64,000 nucleotides of DNA. It comes from Solidesulfovibrio sp. (GTDB lineage: Bacteria > Desulfobacterota > Desulfovibrionia > Desulfovibrionales > Desulfovibrionaceae). Position numbers and translations under genes: made by a program. The stretch lies in contig NZ_JARKOZ010000153.1 of the NCBI RefSeq assembly GCF_029978005.1, forward strand, positions 1 to 64,000, given 5' to 3'. The notes beneath the pieces are model-generated. The model was given only the letters and a program-made list of their open reading frames with translations. It made no database searches and was not told the origin of the DNA. Positions 12,713 to 24,033 of this stretch are shown in pieces; the stretch's first letter is position 1, and the number at the start of each line of letters is the position of its first letter.

Positions 12713-13078
12713 CTACCGGGGACGCGGCCCCATGGGCATGGGCCCCACGGGCGCGGGGACGAAGCCCGGGCGGGGGCCCGGCACCGGGGCGGCCACGGCC
12801 ACGGGGCGCGGCGGCCCGTAGGCGCGCGGGGCGACCCACACCGGCGGCGGCACGTAGGCCGGGCCGACGTAGACCGGCGGCGGCACGTAGGCCGGACCAA
12901 CGTACACCGGCGGCGGCACGTACACCGGCTCCACGTAGACCGGCGGGGGCGGCCCCACCGTGGCGTAGACGGGCACGCTCACGGCGAATCCCGGTCCGGC
13001 CACGGTCAGGGCCCGGGCCGCGTCGGCCGCGGCGAGCAAGGCCAGACTCAGGACAGTGATGGCGCAAAGACGTCTCAT
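12713..13078 (-). CDS. Secreted proline/valine-rich repeat protein
   Basis: 121 residues: a signal peptide (RRLCAITVLSLALLAAADAA), then about 45 residues made of imperfect repeats of YVPPPVYVGPA, and a Pro/Arg/Gly tail. No catalytic motif is present. The low-complexity Pro-Val-Tyr repeats resemble small outer-envelope 'YXPP' proteins found widely in proteobacteria; function unknown. It stands alone, convergent with the SGNH gene, with a shared terminator between them. Confidence 0.65.
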   Translation of the reverse strand: MRRLCAITVLSLALLAAADAARALTVAGPGFAVSVPVYATVGPPPPVYVEPVYVPPPVYVGPAYVPPPVYVGPAYVPPPVWVAPRAYGPPRPVAVAAPVPGPRPGFVPAPVGPMPMGPRPR

Positions 13079-13344
13079 GGCGCACCTCCCGTTGGCGACT
13101 CAGGCCAACGCCGCAGGCGATGCCAGAACCATGCCACCTGACCTCCCCGTCCCATCGATACGGCAACACCGTTGTTTTGTAGACAAATCTTCACCTCGCC
13201 CCATGACGTGCCCCCGGCCCGGATCCCGGTGGTTACGCTTTTTGACCACCCCGGTTACGCCCGTTGCCCACAGCGACGACATGTCGGCAAAGTCCTTGCC
13301 GGGCGGTCCGGGCGGCGTTATTGGGGAGGCATGGAGGTTGCGTC

Positions 13345-13563
13345 ATGATCTTCTCGGATCGCCAGTGGGAGCGCGCGGAGTCGCTCGTCCGCTACGACAG
13401 ATCCTCCACCGCCGACATGCTGGCCTCCCTGGCCGCGAGCCACTTCGCCATGGAGCGGCTGGGGCCGAGCATGGGCAGCAACGTGCCCGACGACACGCCC
13501 CGGGCCATCACCACACGCATGCTCGACACGGGACTCGGGGCCATCGTGCGCCAGCGCATCTGA
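13345..13563 (+). CDS. Small conserved-looking hypothetical protein
   Basis: 72 residues (IFSDRQWERAESLVRYDRSS...) from an ATG with GGAGG 7 bp upstream. The sequence is amphipathic and helical with no signal peptide or cysteine. It is followed at once by a strong hairpin. I do not recognise a family. The RBS, codon use and terminator support a real gene. Confidence 0.5.
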   Translation: MIFSDRQWERAESLVRYDRSSTADMLASLAASHFAMERLGPSMGSNVPDDTPRAITTRMLDTGLGAIVRQRI

Positions 13564-13584
13564 CCTTTCGCTTCCCGGACAAAA

Positions 13585-13608
13585 AAAGCGGCCCCAAGGG
13601 GCCGCTTT
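13585..13608. terminator. Bidirectional terminator hairpin
   Basis: Arms 13585-13595 and 13598-13608 form a perfect 11-bp stem flanked by A's on the left and T's on the right, between the small gene and the convergent DUF169 gene. Confidence 0.8.
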
Positions 13609-13631
13609 CGCGTTTCGCGCCGCCGGCCGGC

Positions 13632-14426
13632 TCAGTCCGCCGCCGGGGCCTCGACTTTCTTGAACACGATCAGCGGACAGTTCTTGCAGATGTCCGCGCC
13701 CGGGAAGGGGTGGCCGAGGCGGGTCACGGACGCGCCGCCCGTGGCCTGCTTGCGGGCCAGCAGCCGCTCGAGCACGAGCGGCATGTCCGCGCCGGGGATG
13801 GCCACGTTGATCTCGCCGCGCTCGGTCTTGCCGGCGTTGTAGCTGCCGCTGCAGGCCAGAAACACGTTGGCCTCGCCACTGTTGAAGGCGTGGACGTTGC
13901 CGCCGCAGGCCGCCGAGTTCATGGTCATGTTGGGACGCAGGGGATGGATGTCCCGGGCCGCCATCCAGTCCACCACCAGGTGGTAGGCCTGCATGTTGTC
14001 GCAGTAGAAGTGCACCACGTCCGGGGCGAAGGGCGCGTCGGCCAGGGGCGAGACCAGAACGGCCAGCAGCTCCTTTTGCAGGCGCGGCTTGGTGCGCACG
14101 AACCGCTCGGCCTGCTCCATGTCGCGCACGTACTTGAGGTGGCCCTTGATCTCGGCCTCGTCGATGTCCTTCCAGCCGAACACGCACTTGGCGTTGCCGC
14201 AGCCGAGCTGCTCCTTGCCCATAAGGACGGGAATGCCCTCCATGCGCGCGCCGAGTTCGGCCTGGCAGAAGGTCAGGGCCTTGGCCGGCAGGTAGTAGCC
14301 GCCCTTGGCCTTGAGGGCGTCGAGTTCGGCCTGGTCGAAGAAGTATTTGACGGCCACGGGATAGTGCATGAGGCGAAGCTCGTCCATGAGGACGCGCTGC
14401 ATTTCCGGGTACGACAGCTTTTCCAT
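13632..14426 (-). CDS. DUF169 family protein
   Basis: 264 residues from an ATG at 14426 with AAAGGAGT upstream; a longer in-frame start at 14507 lacks an RBS. The sequence matches the DUF169 family, common in sulfate reducers and methanogens: LMHYPVAVKYFF at the start, CGNAKCVFGW in the middle, a Cys/Gly-rich SAACGGN segment near 170-180, and a C-terminal HPFPGADICKNCP with a CxxC. The conserved cysteines suggest a metal or cofactor site, but the function of the family is unknown. The gene is isolated, with its own upstream region containing a dyad at 14550-14582. Confidence 0.8.
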   Translation of the reverse strand: MEKLSYPEMQRVLMDELRLMHYPVAVKYFFDQAELDALKAKGGYYLPAKALTFCQAELGARMEGIPVLMGKEQLGCGNAKCVFGWKDIDEAEIKGHLKYVRDMEQAERFVRTKPRLQKELLAVLVSPLADAPFAPDVVHFYCDNMQAYHLVVDWMAARDIHPLRPNMTMNSAACGGNVHAFNSGEANVFLACSGSYNAGKTERGEINVAIPGADMPLVLERLLARKQATGGASVTRLGHPFPGADICKNCPLIVFKKVEAPAAD

Positions 14427-14549
14427 GACGACTCCTTTTGTCTGGGGAAACGATGAAAGACCGCCCGGGATTCCGGCATTGCGCGACGGCCTCGCGGCAT
14501 CGGGCAATCGTTACGGCAGTGTGATGGTAGGTGAGGTAGCGACGAGGAC

Positions 14550-14582
14550 AAGGCAATGTCAACAAAAAAGCGGCATTGCCTT
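14550..14582. promoter_or_regulatory. Operator-like dyad overlapping a -35 box upstream of the DUF169 gene
   Basis: Perfect 9-bp arms (AAGGCAATG at 14550-14558, CATTGCCTT at 14574-14582) separated by 15 bp, containing on the minus strand a TTGACA box. The -10 is weak. This could be a repressor or activator site for the DUF169 gene, which starts 124 bp downstream. The 317-bp gap 14427-14743 holds this and the hairpin at 14621 and no credible gene. Confidence 0.4.
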
Positions 14583-14620
14583 ATTTATCACGTGAGGGGC
14601 GGCCGGACGGCCTTCCGAGA

Positions 14621-14656
14621 GCAGCAGGCTTGTTCTTTTTCGAACAAGCCTGCTGC
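14621..14656. repeat. Perfect 15-bp inverted repeat
   Basis: Arms 14621-14635 and 14642-14656 (GCAGCAGGCTTGTTC and its complement) with a 6-nt loop. It lies about 90 bp beyond the nitroreductase stop but has no T-run on either strand, so it is at best a weak terminator; it may act in mRNA stability. Confidence 0.6.
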
Positions 14657-14743
14657 GGGAATCGAATCTTCAAGCTCCGGATATCGGAGCGAGACTACGC
14701 CCATCCGACATATGCAAACACCATTTTCTTATAAACCGTGACG

Positions 14744-15394
14744 TCAGGCCTTGGGATAGCCCACGGTCTGGGCGAGCGTGACCCGCCGCCCGGCCGGCAG
14801 GCCCATGGCCTTGGCCAGGGCCGCGCCGTCGAAGTTGGCCCGCACCACCGTGGCCAGGCCCATGGCCGCGCAGTAGAGGTAGACGTTTTGGCCGATGAAG
14901 CCCGTGTCCGCGCCGGCATAGAAGGCCTTTTCCTCCGGCGTGGAGCCCGCCGCCTTGGTCATGTCGGCCACGTAGACCAGGTTGACCGGGGCCGTGGCCG
15001 CGAAGGCCTGCTTGCCCGTGGCCGCGCGCAGGTCGGCCTCGGACAGCCGCTCGAGCAGATGGCCCTTGGGCTCGTAGCGGAAAAGCCCGTCGGCCTTGGT
15101 CACGTAGACGTCGATCTCCTGGCGGTTCATGGCGGTCGGCGCGGTGTGCTTGCCGGCCTCGGGCCGGTTGACGCCGTTGGCCGCCCACAAGAGCCCGGAC
15201 AGCACCTCGTCCGGCAGCGGCCGGGCGTCGAAGTCGCGCCGCGTCTGCCGGTTCTTGAGCGCCTCCTCCAGGGTCTTGGCCCCGGGCAGGGCCGGCGGGG
15301 GAAGGGCCGCCCCGCTCGCCGTCAGGCCGCTTCGCGGCGTGGCCAGACCCGCCGCCAGCACGCCGGCGGCCACCAGAAAATGCCTTCGGTCCAT
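14744..15394 (-). CDS. Tat-exported nitroreductase / SagB-type oxidoreductase
   Basis: 216 residues from the ATG at 15394, chosen for its AGGAGGT Shine-Dalgarno. The N-terminus MDRRHFLVAAGVLAAGLA is a twin-arginine-type signal (RR followed by FL). After it comes a nitroreductase fold: TLEEALKNRQTRRDFDARPL with the FMN-binding Arg pair, VLSGLLWAANGVNR, and GADTGFIGQNVYLYCAAMGLATV. Members bind FMN and reduce small organics with NAD(P)H or an unknown donor; Tat export would allow loading of FMN in the cytoplasm before periplasmic delivery. The substrate is unknown. Confidence 0.8.
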   Translation of the reverse strand: MDRRHFLVAAGVLAAGLATPRSGLTASGAALPPPALPGAKTLEEALKNRQTRRDFDARPLPDEVLSGLLWAANGVNRPEAGKHTAPTAMNRQEIDVYVTKADGLFRYEPKGHLLERLSEADLRAATGKQAFAATAPVNLVYVADMTKAAGSTPEEKAFYAGADTGFIGQNVYLYCAAMGLATVVRANFDGAALAKAMGLPAGRRVTLAQTVGYPKA

Positions 15395-15555
15395 AGGTGA
15401 AACCTCCTGGAACGCCATGCGTTCGCGGCCCCCTCATACTGGGGCCGGCCGCCCCGGGCAAGAGAGGCACCGGCAGGAAACCGACCCTTGCTGGCCGGGA
15501 TGAAAAGGGTCATATACAATGTGCCCGGCCACTTCCAACCCCGCGATGCCAAGAC

Positions 15556-18069
<2,514 letters not shown>

Positions 18070-18144
18070 CCGCGGGCGACTTCCCGCCGCACGCTTCTTG
18101 CATTCCCTTTTCCGCTCCCCGCCGCCGGGGGGCGGGAGACCGCC

Positions 18145-18609
18145 ATGCGCAGCCCCAGACTGGACAAAGCCGCCGCCTTCGCCTCGGGGCTCCTGCTTGT
18201 GGCCTGGATCGGCGGCGGTTGCGGCGCGGCGGCCTACAAGGCCGTCTACTGGCTCCTCTTCGACGCCTGGCCCGAAACCGCCCTCTACGGCCTGGTCCCC
18301 GCGCCCGCCGTGCGCTGGGTCCTGGCCCTGCCGCGCGAGGAGCCTCTGTCCCGGCTCCTTTACGGGACGCTCGACACCGACCTTTTGACCTATATCCTCG
18401 TCGTGCCGCCGCTTTTGCTCGTCCCCTGCCTGGGCTGGCTGCTCGCCGGCCGGGGGCCGGGGCCGGCCTGGCGCGCGGCCATGCGGCCCTTTACCCCGTC
18501 CGACCGGCCAGGCGACCCCAAAAGCAAACGCCCGGGCATGGACTTTTTTCGGCGCGGCCGTGGAATTCCCGACGCCGAGGAGGGAAGAAAATCCATAAAA
18601 TGTGGATAG
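18145..18609 (+). CDS. Small membrane protein, unknown function
   Basis: 154 residues with a GGGAG 7 bp before the ATG. Two clear hydrophobic stretches (about 10-40 and 80-100) flank a soluble loop, and the C-terminal 50 residues are basic and polar. No family recognised. It sits 75 bp after the hybrid kinase on the same strand and may be co-transcribed with it. Confidence 0.55.
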   Translation: MRSPRLDKAAAFASGLLLVAWIGGGCGAAAYKAVYWLLFDAWPETALYGLVPAPAVRWVLALPREEPLSRLLYGTLDTDLLTYILVVPPLLLVPCLGWLLAGRGPGPAWRAAMRPFTPSDRPGDPKSKRPGMDFFRRGRGIPDAEEGRKSIKCG

Positions 18610-18760
18610 CCCCACGCAACCGCCCGAAAACTATACATGTTCTTTCATAAAATATATTCGTTCTCCTGTTCATTTCTCCCGCCGACTGTGTTACGGGATC
18701 GAGACCCCCTGTCCTTTGCCGTACGAACGGGACGCAACACCATTGACCAACGGAGCCCCC

Positions 18761-20815
18761 ATGTCGCTTCGCATCAAGGTTCTCGCCCCCACAGTCGCTC
18801 TCGTCCTGCTCATGGCCGCCCTGTTCATCGCCACCTGGTACATCGAGCGCGAGCAGCGCCATGACGGCCTCGTCGTCAACATCGCCGGACGGCAACGCAT
18901 GCTGTCCCAGAAAATGGCCAAGGAGGCCCTGCTCGCCGGCCAGTTGGCAGCCGCCGACAAGAGCGATCCCGCCCTGACGCGCAAGCTCGACGCCTCCATC
19001 GCGGTCTTCGCCACCACCCTCGAAGCCCTGCGCGCCGGCGGTCAGGCCCCCACGACCCTCGATCCCCAGGGGCCCCGGGACAGCCTGCCCTTCCCCACCA
19101 AGGACGTCGCTGCCCAGCTCAACGCCGTCTACGACCTCTGGCGGCCCTACGAGGCGCAGATCCGGGCCGCGGCCGCGCGCAAGGCCGAGCAGGACGGCAT
19201 GGCGCTGCTGGCGGCCAGCGAGGGGGTCAACGCGGCCATGGACAAGGCCGTGGGCATGCTGCAGAAGGAATCGGAGGCTCGGGCGCACGCCCTGGTCGTC
19301 GTCCAGGGCGTGTTCCTGGGCCTGGCCGTCCTGCTGGGTCTGGCCGCCTTCCTGGCCCTGCGCCGCACGGTCCTTTCGCCGCTGTCCCGCTGCATCGCCT
19401 TCGCCGAGGAAGTGGCGGCGGGCGACTTCCGGGCGCGTTTCCACGGCGACATCGGGGGCGAGCTCGGCCGGCTCAAGGAATCCCTGGAACGCATGCTCGC
19501 CGGCATCAGGGACAAGTTCAGCTTCGGCGAGGGCGTCGTCGCGGCCATCGCCGACACCGCCCCCTTTGCCATCCTGGACGCGACGGGCCGGATAACCCAC
19601 GTCAACAGGCTCTTCCTGGACCTGATGGAACGCCCCGGCCGGCCCGAGGACTACGTCGGCATGACCCCGGGGGAGGTCATCTACGGCGACCCCGCCCACG
19701 AGACCCGCACCCAGCGGGCGGCCAGGACGCGGCAGGCATTCCAAGGCGACATCGAAGTCGCGCTGCCGACCGGCGCCGCCAAGACCATCCGCGTGTCGGC
19801 CACGCCCCTCGCCGCCGAAGACGGCCGGCCCCTTGGCCTGTTCGGCTTCTACACCGACCTGACGAGCGACCGGCGGATGCGCGAGGAGATCGACCGGCAG
19901 CGGCACAACCTCCTGGCCCTGGGCCGCCAGGCCGAGGAAGTGGCCAAGGCCGTGGCCTCCGCCACGAGCGAGCTGTCCGGAGCGGTCACCAAGGCCTCGC
20001 GCGGAGCCCAGTTCCAGACCGGCAAGCTCGCCGCCTCGGGCGACGCCATGGCCGACATGGACGCCCGGGCCAGGGAGATGTCCGGCAAGGCCCGGGAGGT
20101 GGCCGAGGACGCGGCCTCGGCCATGGAAAAGGCCCGCCAGGGCGACGCCGCCGTCTCGGAGGTGTCCACGTCCATCACCCGCATCAACTCCCTGTCCCGG
20201 GAGCTGCGCCGGGGCATGGAGGAGCTCGGCGGCCAGGCCCGGGAGATCGGGGCCATCACCACGGTCATTTCCGACATCGCCGACCAGACGAACCTGCTGG
20301 CGCTCAACGCCGCCATCGAGGCGGCCCGGGCCGGCGAGGCCGGGCGCGGCTTCGCCGTGGTCGCCGACGAGGTGCGCAAGCTCGCCGAAAAGACCATGAA
20401 CGCCACCCGGGACGTGGCCTCGGCCGTCACGGCCATCCAGAACGGCATCAGCCGCAGCATCGCCTCCACCCAGGACTCCGGCCAGGCCGTGGAGGGCCTC
20501 ACCGACCTCGCCGGCCATTCCGGCCAGTCGCTGTCCGCCATCGTGGCTATCGTCTCCCGCACGGCCGAGCGCGTGGCCTCCATGGCCTCCCTGGCCGACG
20601 AGGTGGCGCAGCGGGGCCTCGGCATAAGCCAAAACCTCACGAGCATCCGCGACATCTCCGACGAGACCGTCTCGGGCATGCGCCAGGCGGCGGACGCCGT
20701 CACCGACCTCACCCAGCGCACGGGCCAGCTCGAGTCCCTCATCGAATGCCTGCGGGGCGGGCACGAAGCCGAATGCGACGTGCCCCGGGCCGTGGCGCCC
20801 GGGCGGCAGTCCTGA
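18761..20815 (+). CDS. Methyl-accepting chemotaxis protein, PilJ-type N-terminus plus PAS
   Basis: 684 residues. TM1 (about 8-26) is followed by a sensor region with [18 protein letters not shown], the hallmark of the PilJ/NIT-type four-helix sensor, TM2 near 185-205, HAMP, a PAS domain (about 255-370), and a cytoplasmic signalling domain with the highly conserved hairpin [20 protein letters not shown] near residue 505. It relays signals to CheA/CheW, which are not in the window. A weakly AT-rich upstream gap of 150 bp separates it from the small membrane protein. A GC-rich hairpin (20798-20828) overlaps its stop codon. Confidence 0.93.
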   Translation: MSLRIKVLAPTVALVLLMAALFIATWYIEREQRHDGLVVNIAGRQRMLSQKMAKEALLAGQLAAADKSDPALTRKLDASIAVFATTLEALRAGGQAPTTLDPQGPRDSLPFPTKDVAAQLNAVYDLWRPYEAQIRAAAARKAEQDGMALLAASEGVNAAMDKAVGMLQKESEARAHALVVVQGVFLGLAVLLGLAAFLALRRTVLSPLSRCIAFAEEVAAGDFRARFHGDIGGELGRLKESLERMLAGIRDKFSFGEGVVAAIADTAPFAILDATGRITHVNRLFLDLMERPGRPEDYVGMTPGEVIYGDPAHETRTQRAARTRQAFQGDIEVALPTGAAKTIRVSATPLAAEDGRPLGLFGFYTDLTSDRRMREEIDRQRHNLLALGRQAEEVAKAVASATSELSGAVTKASRGAQFQTGKLAASGDAMADMDARAREMSGKAREVAEDAASAMEKARQGDAAVSEVSTSITRINSLSRELRRGMEELGGQAREIGAITTVISDIADQTNLLALNAAIEAARAGEAGRGFAVVADEVRKLAEKTMNATRDVASAVTAIQNGISRSIASTQDSGQAVEGLTDLAGHSGQSLSAIVAIVSRTAERVASMASLADEVAQRGLGISQNLTSIRDISDETVSGMRQAADAVTDLTQRTGQLESLIECLRGGHEAECDVPRAVAPGRQS

Positions 20816-20916
20816 TCCGCCGCCCGGGTCCGGTTGACACGAAGGGCGTGTTTGCAGCATGCCTGTTGTCCGGCTTTTTCGCCGGACTTCGCGACGCCCG
20901 ACGCAAGGAGTTTCGC

Positions 20917-21591
20917 ATGCTGCCCCCCTCGCTGCGCTTTCTCGGCCCCAGGCGACAGGACTACCTGCCGGGCCTGCTCGACCACTACCGCCCCGTGGCC
21001 CGGGGCATGGCCCTGTTGCACGAGGCCCTCAAGCACGCCCTGGAAAAGCGGCCGGACAAGGGCTTCCGGGTGCTCGTCAGCGAAACCGACATCCTGGAGG
21101 CCGAGGCCGACAAGGTCAAACGCCGCATCCGCAACCATCTGCCGCCGGCCTTTCTCATGGTGGTGGACCGGACGCTGTTCCTCGACTACACACGCCGCCA
21201 GGACAACATCCTCGACGCCGTGCAGGAGGCCGTGACCTGGCTGCACCTGGCCCCCTTCGACGCTCCGGCTCCCCTGGCCCAGGCCATGCTCGTCAGCGTC
21301 GAGGAGGCGGTCGGAACGGTCGCCCTGCTCCAGACGGCCCTGGCCGGCGCGGTGGAGTTCATCCTTCACGGCCGGGGGGACCGCGGCACGGTCAAGGGGC
21401 GCATGCAGGACATCCGCGCCCAGCACCTCAAGGTGGTCAAGGCCAAGCGCGGCCTCATCGCCGCGGCCTACGCCTCGGGCATGGAATTCGGCCGCGTCTA
21501 CCAGATCATCCGGTTCGTCGAGTACGTCTACCGGGCCAGCCACAACGCCGAAGGCTGCGCCGACATCCTGCGGGCCATGATGGCGCGCTGA
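20917..21591 (+). CDS. DUF47 / PhoU-like protein (orphan)
   Basis: 224 residues from the ATG at 20917, with AAGGAG 8 bp upstream and a hairpin (20868-20887) in the leader. All-helical, with the PhoU-like DUF47 pattern: ETDILEAEADKVKRRIRNHL in helix 2, LFLDYTRRQDNILDAVQEAV, and a helical C-terminus. DUF47 proteins usually sit next to a PiT phosphate transporter, as the one at 30054 does here; this copy instead lies upstream of a PerR-type regulator and catalase. Role unknown, possibly metal or phosphate homeostasis. Confidence 0.75.
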   Translation: MLPPSLRFLGPRRQDYLPGLLDHYRPVARGMALLHEALKHALEKRPDKGFRVLVSETDILEAEADKVKRRIRNHLPPAFLMVVDRTLFLDYTRRQDNILDAVQEAVTWLHLAPFDAPAPLAQAMLVSVEEAVGTVALLQTALAGAVEFILHGRGDRGTVKGRMQDIRAQHLKVVKAKRGLIAAAYASGMEFGRVYQIIRFVEYVYRASHNAEGCADILRAMMAR

Positions 21592-21610
21592 ACAGCCCAG
21601 GGAAAACGCC

Positions 21611-22057
21611 ATGAACGCGCCCCCCTCCCGGCTCGACGCCGTGCTCGGCCATCTGCGGCGCGCCGGGCGGCGCATCTCGCCCCAGCGCCTGGCCATCGTG
21701 CGCGTGCTGGTGGAGAGCCCGGACCATCCCACGGCCGAAGCCGTCCATCGACGCCTGCTGCCCGAACACCCGGACATGAGCCTGGCCACGGTCTACAAGA
21801 CCATCGTCGCCCTCAAGGAATGCGGCGAGATCCTGGAACTCCAGTTCAGCGGCCAGGACAACCGCTACGACGCCAAAAGCCCGACCCCGCACCCCCACTG
21901 CATCTGCCTGGCCTGCGGGGCCATCGCCGACCCGCCGGCCGTCGGCCTCGACGAGCTGACCCGGTCCCTGGCCCGGGCCAGCGGCTACGCCATCAGCGCC
22001 CACCGGCTGGATTTCTACGGCCTGTGCCCGGTCTGCCAGGCCAAGCGGAACAAGTAG
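21611..22057 (+). CDS. perR: Fur family peroxide-type regulator (PerR-like)
   Basis: 148 residues. It has an N-terminal winged helix with SLATVYKTIVALKECGEI as recognition region, and metal-binding features HPHCICLACG and CPVCQAK that supply the two CxxC pairs of the structural zinc site. The size and the catalase gene 275 bp downstream point to a PerR-type repressor that senses peroxide by metal-catalysed oxidation; assignment versus Fur or Zur rests on context. It starts 19 bp after the DUF47 gene and is probably co-transcribed with it. Confidence 0.8.
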   Translation: MNAPPSRLDAVLGHLRRAGRRISPQRLAIVRVLVESPDHPTAEAVHRRLLPEHPDMSLATVYKTIVALKECGEILELQFSGQDNRYDAKSPTPHPHCICLACGAIADPPAVGLDELTRSLARASGYAISAHRLDFYGLCPVCQAKRNK

Positions 22058-22196
22058 CCTCCCGCCGCCGGCCGCGCCGCCAGCCTGCGCCGCCGCCCTT
22101 CGCGACCGCCTCCGTTTTCCCGCCGCGCCCCGCGCCGTCCGAGCCACGCCGGGCCGGCCCAAGCCGACCCGCCTCGCCAACCCGACCCGCCCCCGC

Positions 22197-22229
22197 CGCG
22201 CCCGCGTCCCGTGGTCGGCGCGTTTTTTT
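22197..22229 (+). terminator. Short-stem terminator after the PerR-like gene
   Basis: A 6-bp GC stem (22197-22202 with 22217-22222) followed directly by seven T's. It lies in the C-rich 275-bp gap before catalase. Confidence 0.5.
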
Positions 22230-22332
22230 CATTTTCCCATTGCCATGTTCCGCCGGCTCTTATAGAGAATGAATATCCGCAAAAACCGCCCGCCAGAGCG
22301 GCAACAGGCCCCAGCGGCCAGGGAGACGTAAC

Positions 22333-23841
22333 ATGCCCGAAAAAAAGACCATGACCACGGGATTCGGCGCGCCTGTCGGCAACGACCTCAACACCGTCAC
22401 GGCCGGCCCGCGCGGTCCGGCGCTCATGCAGGACGTGCACCTGCTGGAGAAGATGGCCCACTTCGACCGCGAACGCATCCCCGAGCGCGTGGTCCACGCC
22501 AAGGGCGCCGGCGCGCACGGCTATTTCGAGGTCACGGCCGACGTGACCCGCTACACCAAGGCCAAGTTCCTCTCGGCCGTGGGCAAGCGCACGGAAGTCT
22601 TCGCCCGCTTCTCCACGGTCGGCGGCGAGCGCGGCTCGGCCGACAGCGCCCGCGACCCGCGGGGCTTCGCGCTCAAGTTCTACACCGAGGACGGCAACTA
22701 CGACATGGTCGGCAACAACACGCCGGTCTTTTTTATCCGCGATCCGCTCAAGTTCCCGGATTTCATCCACACCCAGAAGCGCAATCCCCAGACCAACCTG
22801 AAAGACGCCAACATGTTCTGGGACTTCCTGTCGCTCACGCCCGAGTCCCTGCACCAGGTGACCGTGCTCTTCTCCGACCGGGGCACCCCCGACGGCTACC
22901 GCCACATGAACGGCTACAGCAGCCATACCTACAAGTGGTACAACGCCGCCGGCGAATATTACTGGGTGAAGTATCATTTCAAGACCGACCAGAAGATCAG
23001 GAACCTGACCCGACAGGAGTCCGAGGTCCTGGCCGGCGGCAATCCCGACCACGCCACGGAGGACCTCTTCAACGCCATCGCCTCGGGCAACCCGCCCTCC
23101 TGGACCCTGGAAATGCAGATCATGACCCCGGAGCAGGCCAAGGACTATCGCTTCGACATCTTCGACGTGACCAAGGTCTGGCCCCACGGCGACGTGCCGC
23201 CCATGGTCATCGGCAAGATGGTGCTCGACCGCAACCCGGTCAACTACTTCGCCGAGGTGGAGCAGGCGGCGTTCAATCCCAGCAACCTCGTGCCCGGCAT
23301 TTCCGTCTCCCCGGACAAGATGCTGCAGGGCCGGCTCTTCTCCTACCACGACACCCACCTGCACCGCCTGGGACCCAATTACCAGCTCATCCCAATCAAC
23401 GCGCCCAAGGCGGCCAAGGTGGCCAACTACCAGCGCGACGGCTTCATGCGCACCGACGACGGCGGCGGCGCGGGTCCCAACTACTGGCCCAACAGCTTCG
23501 ACGGCCCGAGCCCGGATCCCGACGCCCTGGAACCGCATTTCCCCGTCGAGGGCGAGGCCGGACGCCACGTCTACACCCACCCCAACGACGACTTCTCCCA
23601 GCCCGGCGAGCTCTACCGCAAGGTCATGAACGACATGGACCGGGAGCATCTGGTCGGCAACATCGTGGCCCACCTGAAAAACGCCCTGGCGCGCATCCAG
23701 AAGCGCCAGTGCGCGCTGTTTTACAAGGCGGACAGGCAATGGGGCGAGCGCGTGGCCGCGGGCCTCGGGCTCGACGCGGCCGAGGTCGCGAGGCTTGCGG
23801 ATATGACCCAGGAGGAACGCGCGGCCGCCACGGCGGCGTGA
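22333..23841 (+). CDS. katA: Catalase (clade 3, small subunit)
   Basis: 502 residues, the normal size for small-subunit haem catalases, which disproportionate hydrogen peroxide in the cytoplasm. The active-site region [18 protein letters not shown] holds the distal His, [11 protein letters not shown] the distal Asn region, and [17 protein letters not shown] the proximal haem-ligand Tyr. A GGGAG lies just upstream of the ATG. The gene is preceded by the PerR-like gene and followed by a strong terminator; peroxide-regulated expression is inferred from this context. Confidence 0.96.
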   Translation: MPEKKTMTTGFGAPVGNDLNTVTAGPRGPALMQDVHLLEKMAHFDRERIPERVVHAKGAGAHGYFEVTADVTRYTKAKFLSAVGKRTEVFARFSTVGGERGSADSARDPRGFALKFYTEDGNYDMVGNNTPVFFIRDPLKFPDFIHTQKRNPQTNLKDANMFWDFLSLTPESLHQVTVLFSDRGTPDGYRHMNGYSSHTYKWYNAAGEYYWVKYHFKTDQKIRNLTRQESEVLAGGNPDHATEDLFNAIASGNPPSWTLEMQIMTPEQAKDYRFDIFDVTKVWPHGDVPPMVIGKMVLDRNPVNYFAEVEQAAFNPSNLVPGISVSPDKMLQGRLFSYHDTHLHRLGPNYQLIPINAPKAAKVANYQRDGFMRTDDGGGAGPNYWPNSFDGPSPDPDALEPHFPVEGEAGRHVYTHPNDDFSQPGELYRKVMNDMDREHLVGNIVAHLKNALARIQKRQCALFYKADRQWGERVAAGLGLDAAEVARLADMTQEERAAATAA

Positions 23842-23890
23842 GCCAAGGGAGAGGAAGAGAGAAGAAAGAAGAGGAAGATGCCTCCGGCGG

Positions 23891-23915
23891 CCAGGAGGGG
23901 GTGACCCCCTCCTGG
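23891..23915. repeat. Palindromic extragenic element
   Basis: A perfect 11-bp inverted repeat around a TGA loop, preceded by CCTCCGGCGG. It resembles the intergenic palindromes I associate with Desulfovibrionaceae genomes (from memory). It lies 50 bp after catalase. Confidence 0.5.
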
Positions 23916-23984
23916 ACCTCCCCAATGGGGGCTGTGAAGAGGATGGTCCTCCATCGCGGCATGGCATCGTGGAGAGATCGTGCG

Positions 23985-24017
23985 GGGGGCGCGCCGGTTG
24001 GCGCGCCCCCGTTTTTT
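23985..24017 (+). terminator. Rho-independent terminator after catalase
   Basis: An 11-bp perfect GC stem (23985-23995 with 24000-24010), a 4-nt loop, then GTTTTTT on the plus strand. The minus side has no T-run, so it serves mainly the catalase transcript. Confidence 0.9.
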
Positions 24018-24033
24018 CAAGGACAGGCCGGGC

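Noticed and set aside
14556-14741. A 61-residue open frame in the gap before the nitroreductase gene
   Set aside because: It runs through the perfect inverted repeat, has no RBS and no family resemblance.
22250-22285. A PerR box before catalase
   Set aside because: The best stretch (TTATAGAGAATGAAT) matches the consensus at only about half the positions.
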